Below, one piece after another: positions 1-12,764 of a stretch of DNA of 64,000 nucleotides (positions are counted from its first letter, which is position 1; each line of letters starts with the position of its first letter). The position numbers and the translations under genes were made by a program. The notes below the pieces were generated by a model that searched no databases, was not told the origin of the DNA, and saw nothing but the letters and a program-made list of their open reading frames with translations. The stretch comes from Vigna angularis (taxonomy: Eukaryota > Streptophyta > Magnoliopsida > Fabales > Fabaceae): positions 36,056,630-36,120,629 of the forward strand of contig NC_068970.1 of NCBI RefSeq assembly GCF_016808095.1. The letters are read 5' to 3'.

Positions 1-1
1 A

Positions 2-448
2 ATGATCTTCATCATCCTGCTCCTCTACTGATGGCTGGACTGGTGTGGGTTGGACTGATGAGGGTTGGACTGATGTGGGCTGCTGAGTGGCAGCAGGTGA
101 TGAGGAGGGTCGTGACTGGGTGGGAGGGATATTTTGTTCGTCTTGTGAGGTTTGAGGCAAGACTTTCATGACCATGGCCTTAAAATTTGTAAACTCTGCT
201 CTGAGATCAGTGATCTCCTGGTCACGTTGATGGAGTTCCTGCCTGAGTTGAAGAACCTCGTCAGGAGTACTGGTGGAAGAAGGCTGGTGCTTCAGAGTAC
301 CTCCTCTGGATGCTGTATAGTTTGCAGCAAGTTGTCCCGCACCATACACTCGTCCCTTTTTCTTCCCACCAACGATGTCGATCCAGCACTGTGTCCTACG
401 GATGTCATCATTTTGATGTTCAACAAATATTTTGGGATGTCCGATTTC
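2..448 (-). pseudogene. CACTA second-ORF (TNPA / plant Ptta-En-Spm type) C-terminal part
   Basis: The minus strand is open for about 149 codons to the window edge. It shows a conserved start (EIGHPKIFVEHQND), then a QCWIDIVGGKKKGRVYGAG block and a predicted coiled coil with DEVLQLRQELHQRDQEITDL, followed by a proline/glutamine/serine-rich tail with three SVQP-type repeats and an acidic end. The KGRVYGAG segment is characteristic of the plant CACTA DNA-binding accessory protein family (Transposase_24 / Ptta-En-Spm). The frame may begin at a splice acceptor near 449. The C-terminal end lies outside the window, so whether it is intact cannot be said. It is probably the accessory gene of the CACTA element whose right end is at 4645. 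Confidence 0.65.
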
Positions 449-449
449 T

Positions 450-3400
450 TTTTTTTATAAATATATAAATTTCAAGTAACTAAATACATTAAATTTAATA
501 ATAAAGTTTGAAAAGCTCTTTTATTTATATAATTGAATAATAATTTTTGTTTGTATAAAATAATTAAACCTTTTGATATCCAAAATCAATAATAAACAAG
601 CAACATAAAGTTAACTAAAAATAAAGATCGTACTTATAACATTAGATTTATATTTTATTACTAGATACCAATAAGGTAAAATATTTAAAGAAAATATTTC
701 CTTCAAAGACATGAAACGAAACTGATTTTTATTGTGTGAACGGACGGTGGAATTAGCAATACTAGTTTGGAGGATAATCTAATAACAGGAACTTCTTCTT
801 ATGTGAAACCAGTGACTTCTTCTTCATTTTTTTAGGGGAATCTAAGAGTCATGTGCTAAAGAATGTGAAAATATTACTTGACTTTACATTAGTTAAAGTC
901 TAAGGTTATATAATATGTTTTATTATCTATATAACCATCTATTAATTTTCAGATCAAAAAGTTTGAACAGTGAATTCCAGAAGCATTTCTTAACTTTGCT
1001 TGTCAGCAAAAAACAGAACAGAAGCTATTAACTTTGTTGTTTTCTGTAGTTATGTTTAAATACATATAGGTTCTGGTCTAGTGACAACAAAACTAGACTG
1101 TAGATATCACTAATGTAGGATACTGATTGTTTAAGAACCATTTTAATCTGCATTTCAATCTGCAGACTTGGTTTCAATCTCCATTTCTATTTTTTTGGTC
1201 TTCTAATTTGTTCTGGATCCATTCCTAAGGTCTAATTGTGTGCCTCCTTCATTTCTACACCCTTTTTTATTGCTTTAAACATCTGAACCTAAATCTTGTT
1301 ATGTCTTGTATTCAAACAACCAATTTGGAAACATTGTAAACTTTTTTTAATTTAAAACACACTTCGGAAGTGGAACAAAATTGACTTCAGTTGTTGAAGG
1401 CCAATTCCTCTGTATTCTAGTAAAGATCTTAACTCTTGACGTAGAAGACATTACTAAATTGAAGAGGATAATCTAAACCTACACATTATATCATCTTACA
1501 AACATGGTAAGATGTGTCATGGCTAATTCTGAGATATTAGAACCAATGGAAGAGGCCATTGTACATGCTTCATTTTATCAATTTCATCATTCCCAAATTA
1601 AAGTACCAAAACAAACCTCTTACATATTTGGCAATCAGTTTCAAACCATACACAACAAAGTTTCACAAACCTCAATGTTTACAATATCATAAAACTTCAA
1701 TCAGGATAACTTAACATTGAAACTCAACATTCACAACATCTAAGAACAACATCAAATTCATGAAATAAGAATCAAATATAAAATGACATAGATACAATCA
1801 TCGAATTTAAGTTTAGGTCCCCATACCTTTGCCTTTGCTTTCCTTTCCTAGTTAAGTGTTATCCGTAGACTCTCCTCCTTCCTTTGTGGCCACAATCCAA
1901 AGTCCTTTAAAAGCTGACCCTAACACATGAAACGGATCCTCTAAAAACTCCTTTAAATACTATATTAGTGTACAAAATTTTTTGTTTTATTTTCGATGTC
2001 AATAGTAAACTTTATATACATTTATAAAAGGAATGTTATTTTTAAGTCAATGTTATGAACTAAAAATGATTTTGTTCAGGACTATTACAGTCGTTGAGAT
2101 AAAATTTCTAACAAGAAATAAAAATTAAAAAAGTAGACATCAAAATTAAAACTGTTTATCTTTTTTACTCAGAGGTTTGGTAACAACCACATTCCTCAAG
2201 GTACTGTGTCCTTCGCCTTCCTTCACACTTGCACGGATTCCTTGACTCGCTGTGTTTCTTATATTACATATTTCAGTATGATTCATGAATTTTTTCCTTT
2301 ACTTAATATATTATTTGTGAAAGTAAATTACGGTTCAAGTAAATCATGGAGTCCTTTGCTTATATGTTCAAACATCATGCACCTATTCTGGCACATTCTA
2401 TAGTCACAGACATTTGACCCTAATTGTCTAATTGTTTGATTCTAGTGTGATCCACTTGTGTAAGCTACATTGTACAACTTGTGGACTTTTTTGTTACTGT
2501 CAATTGTTTTGAGCACACTTGAGGTACCAAAGGAAAATGTAGTTAAGTTTGGTGTTCAAGAAAAGTAGGAGTGGTTGTTGTATTGTGGTGTGAGAGGTGA
2601 ATGATGAAGTCAAAGTCTTTTAATTAGTGTTAACAGAGGGAACTTCCAGGGGAGATAGAGTGTGGGAAAATAAGAGATGAACAAAGGATAACAATAACAT
2701 ATACAATGGACAAATAGAAAAGAGAAAGAATAAACTAAGTGAAATAGGAGTAGAAGTAAGGTCAGTGGCAGTGTGATAATAAATTGGTCATGAGTTTAAA
2801 GGAGTGAGAGAAGGAAAATGTTGTGGATTGTATTATTCTCTTTCGGATTTAATAATGAGATAGGAAGATGGGAAATTTTGCATAGGGAAAAACAACATTC
2901 CAAGAGTACGAAATGGGTGGTGTTTTAAGTTCAAGAAATTAACCATTTGGCAGGATCTTTAATTATGCCTCACTGTTCAATTCCTCTATTTCAGAATCAT
3001 GTTCTAGGTCCATTAACAGAACATAAAGTTAAATCCTTATAACTAAAACATACATAAATTCAGAACCACAGAATGATAAATGTTGATAAAATTTTATATA
3101 GGTGACACATAGATATGGGCCAAGGACAACTAAAAAAGGCACTGGTATCCTTCTAAATTCTAAGGTGCCAGACAAGGCACCAATTATTAGAATCAGACAT
3201 ATATCAAAACAAAACCTTTATAATTTTCCTACTTCTGTGACATTTTAGGCTGATTTTTGTACTCTTTCATTGCACTCATAAAATGATGATGGTGTTTGAG
3301 TCAGGATCCTGGTTTGGGAAACTGAGAAAGTGGACCCCAACTGGCCCAGTATGAAATTGTGTAAATGGTAAATAAGAGAGGGTAAATAAAAGGTAACTGT

Positions 3401-3840
3401 CAAGTTAATTCTGCTCATGGTAAAGGGCACACTTAACTGGTTTAAAGGTCAAAAAAAGAAGGGTGATGTGCACTGAGTACATTGTATGAATATAATATTA
3501 TATTGAACAAGAGGACTCAACCTAAAGAGAATAACACCTCTAGGCTGATGTTGATTTGGTTATGAAGTCTGCGAACTTAATTTGTTGCTTCACTTAGTAC
3601 TAGTTTAGTTCTGAATAAGGAATTGTAAATTAGACTTACAAACTGTGCAAGAAACAAGTCATTGAATCATAAGTATTGGTTGGATTGCTTGGCTGTAATG
3701 TACAGATTCACATAAAACAACAAGAAAATGCAATACATACTTTTCACATAGTCATGTACATTTTCATATCAAATCATCAAGAAGTAGAAGCATCCACAGC
3801 ACTAAAACAGGAACTTGTAAATGCAGTTAACATATAGCGG
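450..3840. other. Internal AT-rich part of CACTA element, no gene recognised
   Basis: About 3.4 kb without a convincing coding region on either strand. The few ORFs are under 70 codons and show no family features. It lies between the TNPA-like remnant and the GC-richer right part of the CACTA element, so it is probably intron or spacer of that element. Confidence 0.4.
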
Positions 3841-4645
3841 TGGAAGTTAGCAAACCTGATAAAAAGCTCCACAGCACCCTCTGCAATGGCAACCCCAGCA
3901 CAAGTAGACCACCACTTAAAGCAGAACCCACAACACGTCACCACCGCAATGCCCTCCTCACGCTATCCACCAACCACGACCCCTGCTGCCACAACCACAA
4001 TCCAATATACAATGACTTCCAAGGATTTGCAAGAAATTGGAAGCACGAAAACAAATATCAATCAATTACGGAGCAAGCACAAAACCTAAAATTCACATGA
4101 ACAGAACACTAACCTTAATGCAATCCTAGCGACAACACCGACCCAATCACCGTCCACGAACACCCTTCCCGGAGAATCACTCAACAAAAGCTCCAACCGC
4201 ACCGAATGAAGCAGAACGCCTCAGTCCCCAACCGTCCCTACTCCACGGCAGTCGCCTCAGTCACAACCGTCCTCACACCGTCAACGACAACCAGTGTCCA
4301 CCCTCACTAACAGGACCGAAGGAAGGATGACGCAGTTACGCACGCCCTCACAACATCCGTCAGCACACTCACACAACGCAGCTGAGGAGAGGATTCGCAG
4401 GGAGAGGGAAACAGGGTTTGGTCGACGAGCTCGAAATGGGAGAGGGAAAACAGAAGTTTTGCTTTTAATTCAACCTCATACATATCGATGGCCTAAGACC
4501 CTCGGTATTTAAAATCAGCACGTAATTACCGAGCGCCTCGAAGACCTTCGGTAATACTCTAAATGACCGTCGGTAAAACACTTTTACCGAAGGCCTTGAG
4601 GCCGTCTGTAAATACCCTTCGGTAAAACACCAATTTCTTGTAGTG

Positions 4646-5325
4646 TGCTCCCCATCTTCTATGTTGATGCCACTATCATCTTGAAAGTGTTCCTCAGTAA
4701 GTTGAGTGGCCATCTGCCCTCTCTGATTAGTCAGATTCTGAATGGCAGCTTGAGTTTCCTGTTGAAACTCTATGCTCTCTTGCTTGAACTGCAGGTTCTG
4801 TATGGTCATCTGCTCCATTAACTCCTTCAGTGTAGGCTCAGAAGTTGAAGGCTGAGGAGTTATTTGAGCAGGAACATCATAGAATTTCATCTGCTGTTGT
4901 TGCTGCTGTTTTTGTTGCCTGTTGTTGTTCGTAGAATAATCCTGAGGCGCATCAGAGGCAACATGGTGCTGTAAAGAAGGACATGCATCTGTATAGTGGT
5001 CACTGGAAGGACAAATAGCACATAGTCGTGCAACAGATGCAGATGGAGATGCAGATCTCCGGTTGGTAGTCAACTATGTCACCAACTTCGCAAGAGAGTC
5101 GATCTTGCCGTCCAACTTGCTTTCAAAATTTGATAAAGACTGGGCAACAACATCATGTACGCCCCTCACCAGAGGGTGCGCAATATTGTTCTCATTATAG
5201 AAATTAGCAGAATAATTAAAGTACCATGCAGAAGGAGACTCATAATTAGAGGTACTCGCAGAATAAGCACTATTCACAAAATTAAAATTGGTAGACATCG
5301 AAAAATAAAAATAAAAATAAAACAC
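4646..5325 (-). pseudogene. Ty3/gypsy gag-like protein, C-terminal half, one in-frame stop
   Basis: Two consecutive minus-strand segments form one frame broken by a single TAG at 5074-5076. The first (5325-5077) has HPLVRGVHDVV and a segment ending in IDSLAKLVT. The second contains a zinc-knuckle-like CAICPSSDHYTDACP cluster, a polyglutamine stretch, and a helical region with LKELMEQMTIQNLQF and IQNLTNQRGQMATQL. These blocks are characteristic of plant Athila/Tat gag C-termini. The stop sits where a glutamine codon is usual (CAG to TAG). The capsid domain normally found upstream is not visible between the primer site and this frame, so the copy was either internally deleted or is a non-autonomous type. 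The frame is cut at 4646 by the CACTA end. Confidence 0.7.
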
Positions 5326-5657
5326 TAAAAATTACTACACAAACAAAACACAACACATTTATACATGCTACAGGCACACACAAAACAGAACATAAATTTT
5401 TTTTTTTAATTTTTTTTTAATTAACAAACATAATTCAAAACACAACACAATAAAATTATAAAGGACTAAACATATATTAACACAACATATATTAACACAG
5501 TAAAAATCTAAAACAAAATCCTGACAACGCCGTCAAAATTTGCTGAAGGTGTCGTTGCCGCCTACAAAAACATAAAACACAAAACACGCAAAACACATAT
5601 ATTAACAGAACAAAAATTTACACAACATAAATCTAAAACCAAACCGTCATTAATTGG
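5326..5657. other. Retroelement leader between primer site and gag
   Basis: A-rich untranslated leader of the gypsy element with repeated ACACAACAYATATTAACA-like phrases at 5460-5500 and 5590-5620 and a second, degenerate primer-site-like segment near 5526. The duplication suggests a local repeat or slippage during reverse transcription. No gene. Confidence 0.45.
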
Positions 5658-5675
5658 TCCCCGGCAACGGCGCCA
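5658..5675 (-). other. Primer binding site, complementary to tRNA-Asp 3' end
   Basis: The plus strand reads TCCCCGGCAACGGCGCCA, the 3' end of plant tRNA-Asp(GTC) including CCA. It lies 5 bases from the LTR boundary, as expected for a retrotransposon primer site. It is not a tRNA gene, because no cloverleaf surrounds it. A degenerate second copy is present near 5526-5560. Confidence 0.85.
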
Positions 5676-5680
5676 AAATT

Positions 5681-7817
5681 TGATGAGGGCGTCGCGACCC
5701 GTCAAATTTGATGTGCACGAAAATAATGCAGTATAATACTAGGAAGTGACTCCTAGGTCGTCTCTCAAGGACCAATATTGTGGTGGTTCAAGTCTTAGAT
5801 TTTAACATGAAGTGGGGGGGTTGTGAATGTTTTGATGCAGAAAATTAAATAAATGCAGTGAAAATAAAGTTGATGAAAATGTAAATCAAGCAGTGCAATA
5901 AAAGTAAAACTGAAAAAGGTAAATCGCAGAAACAGTAAATGTGCAGAAAATGGTAAATTCAGAAAACATTAAAACAAATAAACTTCTGACAGAATTTAAA
6001 ATGCGCAATTTGAAATAAGCCATGAATTTAGATGAAATTGATTTGAGCAGAAACGATTCTTGCAGTGAATTGAAAAATGACAGTGATTTGATCAAATATT
6101 TAAATGCAAAAACAGAATTGTAAACAAACGGTAATGCGAAGATGAAAATAACGTTCAAGAACATCAACTGAAAAACACACAGACTATAAATTAAGATTCA
6201 ACCAAACTGGAAAATTAAACAACCCAAAACCTCCCCAAAGGGGAGGGGGAAAAATGAAAGCAAAGCTCTTGTTACGTACTCTACTCCTACTCCTAATTCT
6301 ACTCCTAAAATCTAATTAGTTCTTCTCTGCTGCTGCTGCCAATTTATAGCCAAAACTCAGAACATCCTCCCGTGACTTCTCCTTCATTTCAGCATTTTGT
6401 TTTTGTCTGGCAGCCTGAATTCCTTTCACGTTTTGTTTTTGTCCCCCGTAGCATTTGACTTCCTTCACTTCCTAAGTTTGCAAAAGAATTAGGATGGGTC
6501 CCTCCATTTGCCAACTAATCTTGTCTTCTTCCAATTTGTCGTAGCACACCCTTCTCTGCTTCCCTTCCACTTCCAGCAGTTGTGACTTCCTCTACTGCCA
6601 TGGCCGTGAGCTTCACTTCTTTGCTTCCACATTCCAGCTCTTCTTCATTTTGTTGCTTCACGCACATCCTTCTCCAAGACCAAGACCGTGGAGCACCTTT
6701 CTCAACTGGACTAGCTGCTGCACCATGCCTCAGAACCGTGAGCTTTGAGTGGAAAATCATGTTAAAAATTCTGCACCAAGCCAAAGTGAAAACCATGAGC
6801 TCCTCTCTTCTTTCAATTACATTGCAGCTGTTGTTTTGTTGTTTTCCTTTCCAAAGCCAAGCACACTTCTTTTTCTTTTCCTTTGCTGGTACCGTGAAGG
6901 TGGCTGTGTTATGATGGTGTTGGTGGTGCTGCCATGGAGCGTTGCTGGATGCAGAGATAGCTGGATTTCCGTGAGTGTCTATGCTTCTAGCACCTTGTGT
7001 TGCTGCTGGTGTTGTAAAAACCGTGAGCCACTTCCCTTGGATGTGAGTTGGACGTCCTCCTTCCTTCACTGCTGGACCGAGAAGTGTTTCTTCCAAAACG
7101 TCCAGCCCCAATAAAATGTGCCTCTTCTTCAAATTGAATGAGTGCTGGTGGGGACATGGTGTCTCATTATTTTGAGAATGTCCGTGTGCTTTGTGTGGAG
7201 TGGGAGAAAATTCTGCAGACTTCAATTGGCACTCCTCCATGTGGCCGTGAGCTTTGCCAAGAGTGGTGGCTCCCACTTTAATTCCAAAAGCATGTTATTT
7301 TTTTGTTTTGCAAGCATATGGCCGTAAATGAAATTCAGAACTTTGGAGCTTCTTTTGGATGTGAGATTTCAACGTGTGGCCCCCTCTTTTCAATCAAGCT
7401 TCACTTATTTAATTGTTGGATGGCAAGTGAAAGCAACGTGGTATGTGAGCTGCTGGATGCTAGCCAAATTGAAATAGCCGTGAGCTTTTCTAAAGCTTCA
7501 AACTCCATTTACCAAATTAAATTCCAAAAGCTTCCATGTGGGCTGTGACATTGGCTTAAAAATGTGGCAGCCATGCAAATTCTTCTTTAAAATTTATGTT
7601 ACATCTATCTTGAAGTCCCAAAACATTTCCAAAATTTTCCCTGCAATTTATAATGCAAATTATTAGTCTCAGATAATTCAAATTAATTAAAATAAGAATT
7701 TATGACCAGATTAAGCTCAATTCAGTAAAATGGGAAAACATTGGACAATTATGAACAATTCCCTAATTAAATCTAGCAAAATAAACTAAGTGAAGTGAAG
7801 AAAATAATGATTCATCA
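5681..7817 (-). repeat. Long terminal repeat of the gypsy element (5' LTR)
   Basis: The boundary next to the primer site is well defined: the repeat starts TGATGAGG at 5681. The proposed outer boundary is the first position that gives the matching inverted end TCATCA (7817). This length, 2.1 kb, is typical of Athila/Tat LTRs. Its partner LTR is outside the window, so the outer boundary is inferred only from the terminal inverted hexamer. The long minus-strand ORF at 6515-7276 inside it shows no retroviral or host domain and is best taken as chance coding in an LTR. Confidence 0.55.
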
Positions 7818-7984
7818 GTGATGAAGGTGAAGAAAGCAGATAAAGTAATCAGGATATAATTATAATAATAATTATAATTATAATATAATAGTAAAAAAAT
7901 AAATAATAATAATAATAATTATTATCGTAATAATAATAAGAATAAAACAATAATCTAATAATATAATTGATTAGAATACTTTTT

Positions 7985-7993
7985 CTAATTTAT

Positions 7994-8036
<43 letters not shown>
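7985..8036. repeat. (TA)n microsatellite
   Basis: About 19 uninterrupted TA units at 7999-8036, directly followed by a CACTA-like terminus. A second (TA)n run begins immediately after the opposite terminus at 16764, consistent with insertion of an element into one (TA)n tract. Confidence 0.85.
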
Positions 8037-8037
<1 letters not shown>

Positions 8038-8159
8038 TACAAAAATGTGAGATTCTACCAGAGGTTTATTTACGGCGATTTTGGAAACCTCTGGTATGTT
8101 TTGGCGGTTTTCTTCAAACCGCAGTTAAATTATAAATATTAAAAAAAAACTATTTCCAT

Positions 8160-10828
8160 ATTTTGGTTAACCTAATTTAAGAGCATGTTTTTATTTTCCT
8201 TGACTGTTGTTTTGAGTTCATCTCTTCAACCCTATTTCGACCCTTCATCTTTCTCGGCCACTATCTCCTTCACGCTTTCAGTGACCGTGCCACGTTCAAT
8301 CTCCATCTTCTTCACCTTCAGCCACCACCTCGTGCCCGTATCAATTATTGTGAGCCTCGACCAGTTTCTTTCAACCACGTAGTCAGTCATCATAATCTAC
8401 AACAACACCATTTTTATTCCCTCGTTGAATCAAAACGCAAAGCCCTAAATCGCCACCACAATCTACGAACAAATCAACCACAAATCATCACTTGCAAAAA
8501 CCGAAAAATCGCGCCATCATGTTTTTTCACAGCCTCACCACGAGCAACATCGCGCCACACAAATTGTGAAAACACAGTTTTGTCTTGAAGAAAAGAGGTT
8601 GGAAGGGTTTTCTTTTTCTTTTTTAAGGGTTTTTGCGACTTATCTTTTCTTGATTCACTCAATTTTTCATGGTTCTACCAACGAGTTTCATGACTTACCT
8701 TGAAACGGTGTCATTGAAGTTGGAGGTGGAAGAACCGCTGTAAGAAGTGCATGCTCCTCTTAATAAGCGTTTCAAACCTTCATCCGTTTCACAAGAGGTG
8801 TCTCATCTTTTTCAATATCATTATCCTTTTTCTAAAATAGATAGATAAGCTTGTGCCAACAATTTTAATCTTTGAATGAGCAGTGACAGTAATATAAACC
8901 TGAGATCATGCATTTTTCATATCACAAAATGTTTTTAAAAAACTTGTATTATACTGTCATGTTAAATAAGTATTTAAGAATGCAATATCAAACATATTAG
9001 TCCAAAATTCAAAAGATTATATCCTAGGATTTCAACAATAGAAGTGTTAGCAGCACATTCTAACTCACTAGTATTGGTTGAAAATTTATTTGAAATTATA
9101 AAACTATAAGTGAGGTTTCGTAAAATACAATGTGATATGCACACAATTTTATGATTTTCAATAAGTTTCAGTCAATTATATGTTTGTTGCTAGCATTCCT
9201 CTTTCAACAACATTTCATTGATTTTATACCTTTTCCAAAATAGTGGTACACTTCTAAAACATCTAAAATGTTAGTGCAACCTAAATATTGAAGTTTCCCA
9301 TGTGAACATTGTTGAAAGAGAGACATAGATGGAAGAGATGTTGAAAATTTTGTATTACTAAACAAAAAAAGTTTCATCTTCTATACTCAGATGACAATAA
9401 ATATGATATACTTATAAATCATATTCTAATAAGGTATTCCTGTAACAATAAAGATCTAATCAAATAAGAAAGATATTAAAAATGTAGTAAATTCTAAGAG
9501 ACATGTTAGTACAAAACAATTCAAGGAAGATGGGTACTTTTTGGTACCATGTTGAGAAGAGAGAAATCAAAGTTCCAAACAGAGGTAAAGTTTTCCTTTG
9601 AAATGTTTTGCCACTTGTAGAAAATCTGCATAAGCGAATATATTCTGTCAAGCATTTGTTGTGAAGTAATGCATCATGTGCTGATAAAGTATAATCAAAT
9701 GTTTACCTCTTTATTATATTCCAATGACTCAAATCTATCTAGCACAAGCCAGCTAATTAAACTGCTAGTAAGCAACACCATATTCAGGAAAATGAAATGG
9801 TGGATTCGTTTAGTTTGAGTTTAGCAAATTAGGAATAATAATAGTATTGAAAGATACACAGAAGAAATAAGGACAAGAATAAGATGATAGTAAAATGATT
9901 TAAATGTGTTTATATTTTAAAAGATATGTATCATGTCACTTTTAATGTATAAACAGGGCATAAAATAATTTTACGTTAATCATAAATCTTGATGATGGAT
10001 GTCTTGAACCGCATGAGTATAAGACTAGTTCCCAGATGAACTTGTTGTATAGGTCCAATTTGTATATCTTATTGAAACAAATTTGCCTCAAAATGAATTG
10101 TGTTATGTTTTCAATTGTTCATTCAGTGGTCCATTTTGGAATTGGCCTCAAAGTCCATTATATCATTCTCTGCCTCCTCTACAGTCCAAGAATGTAAAAG
10201 TATTAATTACATTTATCATTCTCTGCCTCCTTTGATTTGTTATAATTGCTTCTCAATTTATCTTGTGCATGAACTTGACTCACTCATGTTTCAGTTAAGT
10301 ATATTTTAGATGTTTCAATATGTAAAAAAGATTTATAAATTAAAAAAAAATACACATAAAGTTAATTTGATTTATAAAACTATTAATTTCTTTCTTTCAT
10401 ATAGAAATATTTATATCTGATGTTGCATGTTCTTTATTTGAGCTTGAGATGGCCCCTATTGTCATTTATGTTCAAATAGGATTTGATGTGATTTCTCTTC
10501 TTAAAATAAAAGAACAATTGTAACTTTTCTACTATATTTATAATTTAGTTCTGTTGCAGTTCAAATATAGAAGATATCAAATTTAGTTTAGTATTGGAAT
10601 CTTGGGTTTGGTTAATAATTATTTTATTGCAGTTTTCTCTGTCTAGATTTTTTATTATTTTAAGGTTTTTTATTCCAATAGTCTTTCTTCAAGCTACTTG
10701 TCATTTGGCAAATAAATAGAAGGTATTTTCTTTATTGTTTTTATTTTAAACTATTATGCCAACTAAATCTTTGTTTATTTTATGTCTCTTTAAAAAGTCT
10801 TTCATTAACATTATTATTGATGGCCTAC
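8160..10828. other. Interior of outer CACTA element, no recognised gene
   Basis: AT-rich sequence between the left subterminal region and the nested element. A pyrimidine-rich, Ser/Phe-rich plus-strand ORF at 8185-8382 sits where a first exon could lie, but I recognise no family in it. The rest (8700-10828) shows no convincing coding. Confidence 0.35.
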
Positions 10829-11422
10829 CACTACAAAAAAAAGATTATTTAGAGGGGGTTTTTTTTTCGATTTGCGGGGGTTTTCGCCCTCCGCAAAATA
10901 AATTCCGGGGGTTTTTCAAACCGCCGCAGTTTGAGTCGCCACAAACTATCTGCGGAGGTTTTTTACGACCCCCGGTATCACGTTCAATTTGTGGAGGTTT
11001 TTCTGCGGAGGGTAAAAACCTCCTCTATTACTGACAGTTATTTTGTGGGGATTTTTAACCTCCTTTATTTTCAACTATTTGATCACAAAAGTTTCCTATA
11101 TTAAAATATATAATAACTAACTATTTTCACCAATTTCTTTCTTCTTTTTTTAATTTCAAAATTAAGTAAATTTAATTTCTTTTTAAAATTATTAAATACC
11201 AAACAAATATAATTCCTCTGAATAAAAAATTGATACGATAGAACAAAAACCCTTGTGTAAGAAGGAATTTAAAAAAATAAATTGATAAACAATTGTATGT
11301 TACAGCAGGATAGACTAGAAATCAATGTAATCCTATTGCAGAAATAGTTACAAAGAAAGAAATGTTATCCAATTCATAATAAACTAAATATAGTTTTATC
11401 CTAAAACAATATCATAAATTTC

Positions 11423-11497
11423 CTAAATGTTACTTCCATCATATGATTGTCTTGTTCCTAAAGGAGACTCTGGCTCATTTGTATCATCACGAACTTG
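11423..11497 (-). other. Candidate last exon of the transcript inside the nested CACTA
   Basis: After a TTTCAG acceptor the minus strand reads 24 codons (starting QVRDDTNEPESPLG) and a stop at 11423-11425. The peptide is acidic and polar and not part of the CSC1 family. A similar acidic, Asn/Asp-rich terminal mini-exon occurs in the outer element at 16128-16181, so this may be element-supplied. Splicing is inferred from sequence only. Confidence 0.35.
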
Positions 11498-12764
11498 CTG
11501 AAATAATATAAAAAATATTAATAAAATAAACTCAATTACATGTGCTCACATTTTGAAAATAATATATAAAAAATCAATCAAATAGAATAAACATCTTCTA
11601 TCAAAGGGTAAATAAATTAATGCGTGCCTCTGACCACCACTCAAAAAAGAAACTTCCACCTGAAATGAACCTCAACACTCCTACAGCGGAAACAACAACT
11701 CTACAACAATAATCATAGTGGGAAGAAAAATTTAAAAACTTGTGTTATAGTACCCTATAATACATATATATATATTATAGTACCCTATAATACATAAAGT
11801 TAACTATGCATATATAAATCTTACTGCAACACAGATAATAAATCTTACTGCAACAATGAATAAAGCTAATTACAACACATATACTGCATAAAAATCTTAC
11901 TGCAACAATCAATAAAGCTAACTACAACACAGACATAGATAACAACTACCTAATTCTCACACTATGCATATAAATCTTACTGCAACCATCATACTCAGAA
12001 CTTGAATAATGAATAAAATATTGGAAAAGCACAACTTATCAACATCTGTTAAATTTGTGGAATAATATCTAATAAATATCATAATATATGTGCTTTCCCG
12101 TAAAAGTATTTTTGAAATCAAAAGTTATATATTAGATAGTGAGCATTGATTATAATTGATCATTGATTTCGATAGAACAATATATTCTCTCTTTCATAAG
12201 TTTCTCTAACAACAAGGAAGCTCGTCTCACTGTTTTATCAGCTTTATCACTGCTAATACAATGTTAGTGAACTATTACAAGTACATAGTCACGTAGAAAA
12301 GAGAAACCATCTCAATAATAGCATATCAACCCCAAAACTTCAACACCAGTGGATTCCTCCATTTTTAAACACCTTATGAAAACCTGCTTTAAAAAAGTAT
12401 CAAAATTCCAAGACAACCAGACTAAGCAGCCAGAGACAACAAACTACATGGTGCATATAAACCACATATTTGCATTTCTTTAGAAAAAAATGGCAGGTCT
12501 TAACCATCAAACTTGAAAATTATGATAAAAATGATTTATCTGCAACACCTTTTCATGGGATCTATATCGTACACGATGCATACAGAAATTACATGAAACA
12601 TCATTCCTAAAGCTACACTTTTGGGTATAGACAAATATAAAAACATAAAATTCAATAAAAATAAGAAACAAAACTACTGATAATTCAATCTCAATTAATA
12701 TAATATTGGATAGCTTTGGGAAGTTCATGCGCTTGTCTCATGGGGATACAATAGCTATTCTCAC

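Larger units (their letters stand above)
1..4645. mobile_element. CACTA (En/Spm-type) transposon, right part; left end outside window
   Basis: The right terminus ends in TTGTAGTG at 4645 (on the other strand CACTACAAGAAATTGG), preceded at about 4497-4640 by several copies of a subterminal motif like CCTTCGGTAA in both orientations, the typical CACTA architecture. A TNPA-like coding remnant lies on the minus strand at 2-448. The GC-richer block at 3840-4460 contains short ORFs that I do not recognise and may be first-exon or leader sequence. The interval 450-3840 is AT-rich without recognisable coding. The element interrupts the gag frame of the gypsy element to its right, so it is the younger insertion. 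The matching left end is not in the window, so the extent and the 3-bp target duplication (TGC would be expected on the left) cannot be checked. Confidence 0.7.
4646..7817 (-). mobile_element. Ty3/gypsy LTR retrotransposon (right part), transcribed leftward
   Basis: Read on the minus strand the order is LTR (5681-7817), primer binding site (5658-5675), leader, and a gag-like frame (5325 down to 4646) that stops where a CACTA element is inserted. The rest of the retroelement would lie beyond the CACTA, outside the window. A tRNA-Asp primer site with a long LTR fits the Athila/Tat side of Ty3/gypsy elements. No protease, reverse transcriptase or integrase is visible here. Confidence 0.75.

Noticed and set aside
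5658..5675. tRNA-Asp gene
   Set aside because: Only the 3' 18 bases match and no cloverleaf is present; position next to an LTR shows it to be a primer binding site.
6515..7276. 253-codon minus-strand ORF
   Set aside because: It lies wholly in the gypsy LTR, overlaps long plus-strand ORFs, has no domain features and is His/Gln/Lys-rich low-complexity coding.
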